Shown here in pieces: positions 48,043 through 58,520 of a stretch of DNA of 64,000 bases (the first letter of the stretch is position 1; each line of letters starts with the position of its first letter). The DNA comes from Ehretia macrophylla (Eukaryota; Streptophyta; Magnoliopsida; Boraginales; Ehretiaceae). The notes under the pieces are model-generated. The model saw nothing but the letters and a program-made list of their open reading frames with translations. It did not search any database and had not been told where the DNA came from. The stretch spans positions 1,190,501 through 1,254,500 of the forward strand of contig CM075770.1 in NCBI GenBank assembly GCA_037974665.1. Reading direction: 5' to 3'. Both the position numbers and the translations under genes were made by a program.

Positions 48043-51000
48043 AAACGTCGTTGCTATATACCATCTTATTATCATGATCACCTGGTTATCACCTTTTACG
48101 TGGATGTTTACTTGGCATGCTAAAATACTAACTAAGCATCCACATAATGGTGATAAATATGTGATAAAAATGAGGTGGTATCTAGTATTTTTCGAATCAA
48201 ATATATAAGTTTCGTTTTTGTTAGTCGCTTAATCTAGTTTTTAAGTTTATCTTTATGTTTAATTAAATATTTTTGTGCCCTACGCGTTACAAACTGTTCT
48301 GATGTTTTGAGTCCTTAATTGTACATATGTTTAGCATCAATTAAGAAAGTTGTGGGTGATTGCATGTATCTTTGGATTGGGGCTGGATCGCTTCATACAG
48401 TTATGAGACAGATCTAATGGGTGAACCGTCTAAATTATTTTATTATAACTATATTATTAGGAGATCTAAAATATACCTTATTCTTCTTATAATGTTCTAA
48501 AAGAACCCAAGTCTGATGCCTATCCTCCCATGATAAGGTGGTAATATATATGATGAACTGATTTTCCTTGGATTCTTTCTGTTTTATTTTTTGTGTTCCT
48601 AATTTACCTAGTTAATGCTAGAGTGAACAAGTTGGTGGAATGTTCTTTTTGGTTGTTGATGTTGTTAGGGTCTTAATTGATAAGCTTGGTGAAGATACTG
48701 AGAAGCTTGGAGAGTCAACTCCTGGAATGGTCCCCACTATTGAGATTCCAGTGGTTGTTAAATGCAAACATGAAATGTCTTCACGGGGCCTGTTTACTCT
48801 ATCGAATAGGTTTTGGCTGCACCTGTACATGATCTCTTGGTTCTAGATGGTGTAGACTAGGCTAGCGAACTGCAACCTGGCACTCTCTATGCCCCGGAAA
48901 CTCTTCGGTCAAGTTCACATATTCGTGAGTCCTATATATGTAGATCTTACTGATAATTTAAGAGATTGACTGTCAATCTGAACTAATCCAAATATTTTTT
49001 ATCTTTGTTTATATTAGACTGCAATGTCTCTTCTTGTCCAACTAGTTATCAATTTTGTCTTCCTCCTATTCTTTACTGAAACAAGTTAGAGAAAACATGG
49101 AATGATATCTGCATAAATTCTTTTTTGCATTTTTCGTTTCACTTGGGAGGGAAGGCTTGAAGTCCTAAAATTGCACTGGCATGATGCATTTAGGTAAAAT
49201 TGAAATGATAATGCAGTGATAATGAAATAATTAATCTCAATTAATAATTGTTTCATTGATCTCCCTTTTTACATTAAAATGTTACTAAATAATCCAAATC
49301 TGAAATAATCAAAAGATGTATTATTACTTTTCAGGGAGATGTTTCTAGTCCTAAAATTGTACCCTCAATTATGCACCAAAATACCAAGAAGCATTTCCAC
49401 CCTGCAATTCACAGAACTTGTCTCTCCCGTAGTAGGACAGGACCTTCAATCAAGAGAGTGTTCTCACTCCTCTATTGTATGGCTGCCCATGTCTTGTAAC
49501 TCAAATCAAATTATCATGGTACGCATGGTTGACCTTAGATGTCGATTCGGATGTAACGATACGAGGGGGAATGGTAATATGAAATAATGACAAGGGCAGT
49601 ATTATTAAACGTGATGATTGAATAATTGTATTATTATTTTCTTACTATTGATCTCACGTGTCGAGAGCCTAGTCAGTGATATACCTGTCATCTTGAGTTA
49701 GAATTAGACCCCACCTCCTTTCATCTCCTCCGACACCTAACTTCAATTATGTTTTCTGGTAGACAAGTATAACTCAATCATGTTCTTGTCTTTATTTCAT
49801 TTCCTTGTCTGATTAGCTTTCCTGGAACCATGCACGTTTTGGTCCTCTTCTGTGCCATGTAGATGGGCTAGAGTTCACAATAGAATATTTCTGTTCTGGT
49901 AGAAAGATCTATGAATGATTGAGGATGCTACTGTGGTTGGTTTCTTATCAACCTCTTTTTATTTGGAAAAGCTTGTGTTAATATGACGTATAATAGTCCT
50001 TTTTCTCACCTAATAACTTGAAAAGCCTAAACGGAAGGTTTGTAAGGCATATGTACCGAATCCAACCGTGGTAGTTATGGAATTAAATATGTGTATCGAG
50101 AAGTTAATAATTGTGTAAATTACTTAGTCAATCTTGGTTTATTTCATCCTCTTGGTTTGTCACCACCTAAATCATCCCCAAGACTCTTTTCACATATTGT
50201 TGTTGGAGAAAGATTTGAGGAGTAAAATATCCCCAAGATTTATTTTATTGTAATTGGCTTCGAAATGTTATAATTTTTTTCGCTCTTTGTGGGTGCCTTC
50301 AGCGCCGAAAAACATGTAATAGAGTGTATGTATAACTCGTTTAGATCATGAGTTGAGACAAAAAACAAAAAAACGATTATTCTAGTATCAATGATTAGTG
50401 CCCGTGAATAGGATAGCATGGAATAATTCGAATTGTGAGATGAGAAAAAGCACATGGATTTTTCTGGTGGAAAGTTCCGCAACCATGGCATTTTAAGAAT
50501 CGATAAGTCAAGCTATGCCTATATTCACCATCCTAACCAAAGATTAAAACAAACACAAGCCTTTCCAAACTCGTTGACATGCAAAAACTGACCATAGAGA
50601 ATCAATCATGGTGCCATCTTTTCCACGCAAATGAACATGATTTGAGATTGCTGTCACACTAATGTGAAAGATTGTGTGTTAATTACTTGATTAGGTAACC
50701 AACTTTTCAAGGAAAGTGTGCTAAGTTGAGGAAATAATTTGCAAGAAAGTTCCGTGTGTTTGCAATTATTGTTTAGTTTATACGAAAGTTTATAATAATT
50801 TCTAAGATAATTATAGTCTGAATAATTTATTTTAAACATGATTATATTAAATTCATCTCAAAATTACAAACTCGTGGTGGAGTAACAAACAACAATACAT
50901 ATGTTATTTGGTAATATTTTATTTTTTATCTTCAATCTACAAATCATCAATTTGGTAATATTTTATTTTTTATCTGTCATGGTGGTGAGAGTATCAACTT

Positions 51001-52544
51001 ATTCATAGATACTTTTCGGCTTGTAATGTTTTACTCTTTATTTTATTAGTATATTACTTATTTAATAATTCAATTATTCATTGCCATGACATCACTACAC
51101 CCATCATGTAGATTTGTCGCACACAAATTAAAAATATTAGATGACTAAAAAAGTGTTTCTACAATAAATTTATCCTCCAAATGTTATGGTAGTTTAGAAA
51201 AGTTTAACAAAATTTCCATTATGGGATGTTGAATATAATAATAATAATATAATAAATCTCTCTCTAACAGTTTAAATTTTTAGATGAGATGGTCACTAAA
51301 ACATACTATTGTGCCAAATCTCAATACTGATAGTCAATAATTAAATCTACTGTGTAAAATTATTATAATGCTGACATTAACCTTATCACTTCCGATTAAC
51401 ATTTTTAAAAAATTTTAATTGCCAAATTTTTTACTAGTCAAACACTTCAAATAATTATTGCACAAACTACCACTATTATTCGCTATTTAATGTTTCAAAT
51501 TAGATAAACTACTTCCAAAAATTTAAGGGTAGAGTATAAAAACCATGATAAACGACAATAATGTTATTTCAAAAAACTGCAGAGATAAATTGAGTAATTT
51601 GAAAATTAATAAGAAACTTAAATAAGTATGACGATAAAATAGAGGAATCTTAGTTTGAATTACCTTTCTCCTCCACTAAGTAAAGTCATGTTCATATCAC
51701 TAAAAAATTTATCTGCTATTATATCTAAACACGTTAAACTTAAAAAACAATTAGGAAATGTAAATAATTATTGAGTATTTAGCCTCAACCACTATGTGAA
51801 TACCAATAATTATTGGGTGGTTAGCCTCGATTATTAGGTCAAGACCTCAATTAATAGTCAATAGCAAGAAGAATTATTAGGTCTTGCACTCAATTGTTTC
51901 TCTATGCAAACAACCCGAAATTTGACATCTGCTAAATTTGGGCTTACTTGAGCCAAACTAATGAAAAGGGTCCAAACAAAGAGAAATCATAATTTAGGTT
52001 TGGTCCTTTTCTTTTCGTGCAGAAGTCACAAGGCTGCTAGATCCCCATTGCTTTCAGAAGACGCCCAAGGAATCTTTTTGCTTACTGTCTTGTTGCATGC
52101 TTTTTTGTTACTTCTCTTGAAATGACTCTATTCTTCTATGTGCATTTATTTAGTCGATGTATTTTTCTTGGACTCTTCCAAAAAATAAAATAAAAATGTA
52201 TTTTCTTGGACGAAATTTGCACCAAGAAAGCTGTATTAGACTAGATAATATCCTATACATATCAAGACTAATCAACTGATCTATCAATTTAATTCTCTAA
52301 TACCATATCATGGATACATCATTTTATATTACTGTTAGAAATGGGTGATGAATGAGAAATTTGAAATTAAGTTGAGATGAGAATCTAACTAGGGAAATAT
52401 AGAGTTGGGAAGTGGGTCAATTTTTGTATCCAGGTTTGAGACTTGGCTTTGGCCCCCAAGGCACTGAACCATTACGCGAGCGTAAACGTGGGTTCGAGTT
52501 TGGCTTTATTGAGAATATTTTGATGTAAATTACTTATATCAAGA
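48043..52544. other. Intergenic, mostly unrecognised
   Basis: The first few hundred bases are 3' UTR of the DUF1677 gene. A 23-bp direct repeat, TTGGTAATATTTTATTTTTT(A/T)TC, lies at about 50908 and 50952. GTGGGTTCGAGTTTGG near 52490 resembles a lone B box. Short open frames here have no recognisable content. Confidence 0.45.
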
Positions 52545-52553
52545 TATAATAAA

Positions 52554-53934
52554 GGGTTTATGATCTATTAGGTCCCTTATCTTTTTGGCTATTGTTTAGT
52601 TGGTCCTTCATTTTTAAAATGACCATATATCAGTCTTTTATCTTTTAAAGTTGTGCCACCGTTGGTCCTTTCGTCAATTTTTTAACGGATTGAACACGTG
52701 CCGTGCATGTGAGTCAATTAATTGAGGACAAAATCATCAATTGAGGGCAAAATCGTCTTTCAGCCATAATAAGCCTTAGCATCTTTCTATTAGACCCGAT
52801 TCTACCCATTTACCCCAAATCTCTGATCAACAAACCTATTTTTTTTCACTGACATTTGCAATATTCTCCACGAATAGTGAAGTTCAAGGAATAAAATCCT
52901 CTCGTCTTCTTGATCTTGTCATCAGAGATTACACATTCAAATCCTACAACAAAAACTTCAAAACTGGTAAATTTCACACTAAAAATTTACCAGCAAATCT
53001 CTCAAGGATCAACCCCCTTTACTCACCCAATGCCTTGTCCATGTACTTTTTATTGAAACTAAGCTCGAACGATTTTCGTTGGACGCTTACAGAAGATATG
53101 TATCCTTCATAATCTATACTAGTCTTTTGAGTTTCGGTACATATCAATTGCCAGATGAATTGAATGCTTTGAAAGGTGTCAACAATGGTCTCCCATTTAC
53201 CAATAGTCACCGCGAGTCTATCCTCTCCAGATGGCTTAGATAGCTTAAGCTTCTTCACTGAAGATGTAATCCTTGTCTGCAGATAAAGCTCCGAAGCTTC
53301 GAATATTTCATTAATGGCTTCACCATTCTTTTCATCAATGACGATGCATAACTGAGAAGAATTGACCCCCATTACAACTCCAAGTTTTGATAGTATCTTG
53401 TCTAGGAGCTCTTTGGGTATGATTTGGTTGGTCATGCTTCGAACTTCCTTGAACACAATTCGAACCAACTCCTTATAAGTCACATGTTCATCATCATCAA
53501 TATCATAATGTAGGCGTTGGTGTCCTGATTCGTTGCTGCAATTGTTGGTTTATTGATGCTTTGCCTAGATTCGATTGAAAGACATCTAGCTTGACTAGTC
53601 TGTTTCACTTATATTTTGTGGGAATAAGGGTTAGGGATTTGGGGCTTTTGGGGCTATAGACACGATTTAGGGATTTGGTTTATGTTGGTTTTGAATCGAG
53701 TAGAGATTGGATATGAAATAGGGAGAGAATATGTTGATTAAGGTTGAAAGACGATTTTGCCCTCAATTAATTGACTCACATGCACGGCACATGTTCAATC
53801 CGTTAGAAAATTGACGAAATGACTAACGGTAGCACAACTTTGAAAGATACGGGACTGACATATGGTCGTTTTGAAAATAAGAAATTAACTAGACAATAAC
53901 AAAAAAAATAAAGGATTTAATAGGTCATAAACCC
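52554..53934. mobile_element. MULE carrying an AAA-ATPase gene fragment (Pack-MULE candidate)
   Basis: Terminal inverted repeats 52554-52765 and 53742-53934 match closely (about 190-210 bp), starting GGGTTTATGA(T/C)CTATTA. An exact 9-bp duplication, TATAATAAA, lies at 52545-52553 and 53935-53943. The left arm has an extra small duplication of an AATTGAGG(A/G)CAAAATC unit. There is no transposase. The interior holds, on the minus strand, a 465-nt open frame from a host gene family. Confidence 0.9.
53019..53483 (-). pseudogene. Captured fragment of an AAA-type ATPase N-terminal domain
   Basis: The 154-codon frame reads EVRSMTNQIIPKELLDKILS, then VNSSQLCIVIDEKNGEAINE, a segment with ASELYLQTRI, KLKLSKPS and ETIVDTFQSIQFIWQLICTE, and ends SFELSFNKKYMDKALGE. 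This is the N-terminal region (AAA_assoc type) of plant BCS1/AATP1-like ATPases, which normally precedes the Walker A/B domain. Here the ATPase core is absent. The first codon is GTG in an open frame with no clear ATG, and the end GGGTGAGTAA resembles an exon edge. It lies wholly between MULE arms, so it is best read as a captured exon piece; whether it is transcribed is unknown. Confidence 0.8.
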
Positions 53935-53999
53935 TATAATAAATTAATCCCATATATATTTCCAAACTTAATTTTTCATATGGATGTTGTGCTGAAACG

Positions 54000-54720
54000 G
54001 TTTTGTGAGAATTCATATGTAATGATTGATGTGCTTTGCAAGAATTCAATTAGGCAAAACGTTTCTTTCTAATAGCCAAAAACGTGTTGAACGTTTCTTT
54101 GGCGCTATTACATCCATTTATTCTCCCAGCTTTATGAGTATTGAATGGAGAAATTTAGTATGGTCAGAATTTCATTCAGAGTATTCCCTATATATATCCA
54201 GCTTCCAATTCATTGTAGGAATAAGTTTTCTAAGAAATACTTATTGCGTAGAGTCTTAAACAGAGAGAGTTTAGATGTTGTTGGTTCGCAAGTTTTCATA
54301 ATTTGAAGTGTTACTATTACGAGAAGTTTAATCGCTGTATCCTGAGAGATTTGCGCGTAAGAGACGTTAGCACTTACACGGAGCGTTAAAACCTTAAGGA
54401 CATCGAGCCAAGTTCGAGCCTCGATTGCAACTGGTTTGCACTTCTTTATCATTTGATTATTTCTTTTATTTCTTTTATCTTTAGATTTCTGTTTGCACTT
54501 TTAGTACTATTCCATTATTTCCTTTCCTCTTTGTAATTCAATATATTAATATCAATGTTTAGTAGCTTACTGATTTATTCTCTTTTCAATTTGTAATGCT
54601 ATACCATGCAATTATAATATAGTGTTTTTATGCATTGAAATAAATTTTTATTCTGTGATTAACACCGAGACTCAAGAGTAACATAATTCTTACGGTCTTA
54701 AGGTTTTAATTATCTCTGGT
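54000..54720 (+). repeat. Possible LTR/leader of a Ty1/copia element
   Basis: CCTATATATATCC (about 54187) could be a promoter box. GCGCGTAAGAGACGTTAGCA followed by GCGTTAAAACCTTAAGGACA and CAACTGGTTTGCACTTC resembles leaders I have seen upstream of copia gag genes. No matching second copy was found downstream, so limits are uncertain. Confidence 0.3.
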
Positions 54721-55075
54721 TAAGTGCTAATTTTCTGGTTTTATAATTCTTATATTAGTGCTTGCAATCTACTGTGCATATGGTGCATAAATTATTATGA
54801 TATATTCACCATGCTTGATATCATTGTTCAGAATTACAAATCGGCATGTGCATTTATCTACACTCGTTTCTGGCATCTGGTCGTTGAAATATATGTTATA
54901 TCTGTGACATAACTTAAGACTTTATTGAACTTGTTTTGTCATAATCTAGTTTGCATGCATATTGTTGTATGGTGCTAATATTTTTATATCCAGTAAAACT
55001 ATCTTTTAAGATAGTTTAAAAAAAAAAAAAATTATACTATGAATTGACTGCAAACTAGAAACCGAACAGCACTAT

Positions 55076-55175
55076 AGCATACTTATATTATATTACTAGT
55101 GGCTATTAGACTAATATATTTTCAGCATACTTATATTATATTACTAGTGGCTATTGATAGACTAATATATTTTCT
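55076..55175. repeat. About 50-bp tandem duplication
   Basis: AGCATACTTATATTATATTA plus about 30 more bases occurs at 55076-55123 and 55124-55175. Confidence 0.85.
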
Positions 55176-55249
55176 AAAAGAAAAAAAAAACTATACCATG
55201 ACTTTGGACCTAATGAGCAAGTACCTATGTCTGCAAGTGGATTCAATAA

Positions 55250-56640
55250 GGGATCCAGAAATAGAGATGTACCCTTGACTGGATATACTGGTTTTGAAAC
55301 TAAAAATAAGAACACATCCTTAGTGGAAGTGGATCTAATAGTGGATCCGGGAACGAGAATGTTCCACTAAGACTAGATATGACCATTGTTATGGCTATGC
55401 CAGTTGTGTTAACTCCGTTGGATATGGCGAGAGGCCTGAAAGATTCAACAAGAGATACTTGGAAAAGGTGGCAGCATAAGATGCTGGTTGACCTGACGAC
55501 TTTGAACCTTGTGAGATTATTGGAAATGGATACACCAAAGTTGGGTAATAATCCGAACAGTCAAACTATGACTGCAATTGAAGCATCGAAGAATGCTGAC
55601 CTTTTGTGTAAAGAATTATATTCTTAAAAGGTTATGACTTGAAGGTACTAATCTGATGGTTTATTAAAATTGAGTTTAATGACCATTGTACCAATTGTTG
55701 TGGAAATTTTTATATTATACTTGTTGAGGCCTCCTAATTTATGGTGTGATAAATTAGGACAAATTAATTTTGATTATTTGCATACCGCAATATGCAAAGA
55801 TACAAAATCATTAGAACTTATTGAGAAGTTTGGAAAGTTTGAAACTCATTGAGGAGTTCAAAGTCAAGAACAAATTCACAACGGTATTTGTAAATTAAAG
55901 TTTGTGAGAGTTAGAGGCAAAAAAAATATTTTGTTATTTTTTATCGGTATTTGCAAAAGAGTTTGTGAGGTTTATTTACTAAAATTCAAACATGAGATTT
56001 TGAAAGTATTTAAACAATATATAAGTGAGGGAAATGTCTATTTTCCTTAAATTAATACTATATTGAACATGGTATTGTTCATTAGTTGTGACTCTCTGTT
56101 CACTTCAACAAAACGGTATTACTGAGAGTCATACCTAAGGGGTGCTGAATGTTTTGTTGATAGGAAATATTAGAACTAGAGAGGAAAGGCTATTTTGACA
56201 AGCAAGCCACATGTAAGGTTGGAAATGTTGACTACCTTTTCAAATGCTTAAAATGTAGGGGTGTCTTGGTGAATAGGAGTTCCAGCTCCTAGAATGGTCA
56301 AATCTGGATCCTAAGACTATTGATTATATATTTATTGCGGTATACAAGATTTCTTGTGCACAATTCTTAAATTAAGGACATGCGCATGTCAATATTGTAG
56401 TAAAGTGAATGATAGAGATTTTTAAGAAATTTTTATCATTGTGAGGTTGCACAATAATTCATTTGTTCATGATACTAAGTGTGGTAGTCATGAAATTGAT
56501 ATAGTGAAAGAGGCTATATCAAATGGCAATAAAGATTAATCAAGACATAGCAAGAGAGCTATAAAGTCTAAGTCTTTTGGTCTAGATTTTTAAACATTTT
56601 TTTAGAAAATGAGTTGTGTTTCCAATAGATAATGACAACT
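55250..56640 (+). pseudogene. Ty1/copia retrotransposon remnant (gag, GAG-pre-integrase, integrase pieces)
   Basis: 55379-55627 reads WKRWQHKMLVDLTTLNLVRL and DTPKLGNNPNSQ, a copia gag start. 55721-55850 reads NLWCDKLGQINFDYLH and IEKFGKFET, the GAG-pre-integrase region without its usual His/Cys. Near 55965-56025 are integrase-like pieces (VYLLKFKHEILKVFKQYISE). About 56100-56130 gives QQNGITES, and 56310-56340 gives PKTIDYIFIAVYKISCAQFL. Frames change repeatedly and stops are many; large parts of pol are deleted. This is a dead fragment. Confidence 0.7.
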
Positions 56641-58320
56641 CTTCAAAGTCCTTTTGGGGAAAAGCTTATTATTAGTGGATTAATTTCATTATACGTGAAA
56701 ACTGGTGGTCTTTCTTTTGAAAATTAACCTTTAAGGTGTAAATGAATTTTCTAAAAGAAGATTAATTTTGGTGGATTTATTGACACGTAATAGACTTGTA
56801 ATCGAGAACTACAAGCAAAGTCTTAATTACTTAGACGGTTCTAAGGTATCCAAGATACATTTTGAACTATGAGCTGCATTTCCACCTAATATAATAAGAT
56901 TTGATTTGATTTGGTTTTTGATTTGTATACATGAGTAAGAGGAATTATGTTTGCACCCGCAAGCTTCTTATTGGCTATTTTGGGTGATGGGGAGTCACAA
57001 TCAACAAGTGGAATTGTCATTATTTTTCTACAAGGGTCGTTATTGGTTAATTAACAAACTGAGTTGTCATATCCACTTTGCCCCCTGCTCATCATTTAGT
57101 TTTACGTGTGCCAAATTAATTAATGTTGTCGCCTAGTTGGTTCGCCAAAACTCTTCCGAAGGCGTCTCCTCGTCCATTAGATCTCTTGGGTTCACTTGCA
57201 TCTGTTGGATCAATACTTCAGTTTTGGAGACTTTGATACTTGTTCCACGGGTTTTTCTTCTATGAGACATGTAGCGAATCTGTCACAGTCACATGGACAA
57301 AAAGTGTTTCAATTAGTTGACAAATGTCAAACAATTGTCATAAGTGGGGGCATTATAGTAATTTATTTAAAACTATATAAGGCCAAATTAGTAAAAAGAA
57401 AAATTTCTGACATTTTGACATGACATGTCTGCATGATATAGACTAACGTGGATTAACCTCATAGAATAACAACTTAACATATAACTGTGACAGATTTATC
57501 ATATACCTCATGAAAGAATTTTTCTTATTCCACACACTTATGTCTCTCGGCCGTTAATTGAGCGTGTGGTTTCAAGGTACTTAAAATCAGCCACCACCTA
57601 TATTTATCTTGCTTAGCCTGATGAACTTACATATGAGCCTGCCTCGCTTTGAGCCTAAAGATTTTTGGGCCTTGCTTCATGCTCTAGCCGACTTCCATGT
57701 GGGGCTAATCATGTTTTCTCGGCGCTTTGGGCTAGGACTGAAAGCTGGAAAACAAATGGAGTTTTTCCAGCTTGACACTGTTCCACCATTATTAGTATTT
57801 CCTATATAGTTTTCTATTGAACGTGCTCGTATAACATTTTCTTTTAACCCTTTGTTTCGCCTACCAAGCTTAGAAATTTGTGCACGGGTCTAGAATATTT
57901 TATTAGGTAAACATTAAATGATTATGAATATCAAATTAAGATTAATTAAAGAGTGAAGACTAAGCGGGATTAAAATAATTTTAATTTGTTAGAGTCCTCG
58001 TGACCTTGAAAAGTAAATTTGTTCCTTTACATGAGGCTGCTGACTACTATAATAAATTTTATATATCAATTATATTCAAAATAATTAATAAATTCTCAAC
58101 TCTTTTATTTTTGTCTTAACTTAATATTTTATCATTAAATCTTATTTATAATATAATAATATTTTGATTTAAAAGGGTCTCTACAAATATCAATATATCA
58201 AATTGTACAACACCTCTCCCCTGTGCCAGCATTATGGGCAGAATACATAAACCCACACAATCAACTCAACTCATCCTTCAAGCTCTGACCACTGATAACA
58301 AAAAAACAAATTCTGGTCCC
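56641..58320. other. Intergenic, AT-rich
   Basis: No gene recognised. It forms the upstream region of the subtilase gene; the last 300 bases carry short direct words such as CACCAATAAAG and CCCACCAATCAAAAG. Confidence 0.45.
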
Positions 58321-58331
58321 ATTTTCTTGTA

Positions 58332-58339
58332 TATAAATA
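58332..58339 (+). promoter_or_regulatory. TATA box of subtilase gene
   Basis: TGTATATAAATAAAAT contains TATAAATA 182 bases before the chosen ATG, a normal distance for a plant gene with an unspliced leader. Confidence 0.6.
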
Positions 58340-58520
58340 AAATATCTATCAACAACCCACCAATAAAGTACCACAACGTGGCCCCCTTATAGCCCACCAA
58401 TCAAAAGATAGACAAGTGGGCACCATTCTTTCCACTACCTTTTCTCTTCATCCTTCACTGAATATTCATATTCATAATTTCTCATACTCACACACACTAG
58501 ACTCGGTAAGCAGAGCAAAA

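Noticed and set aside
48618..48846. Short frames on both strands near 48.7 kb
   Set aside because: No recognisable domain, no splice context and no support for a gene; they overlap each other on opposite strands.
52435..52510. tRNA-like sequence with GGGTTCGAGTTTGG
   Set aside because: Only a B-box-like word; no acceptor stem or anticodon arm could be paired. Probably a SINE scrap.
48043..52544. Search for snRNA/miRNA genes in the long spacer
   Set aside because: No promoter elements or stable conserved hairpin could be recognised by eye.
58416..58520. Upstream in-frame ATG extending the subtilase by 35 residues
   Set aside because: The extension has no homology feel and would bury the signal peptide; the ATG at 58521 has a better context and starts the hydrophobic leader directly.
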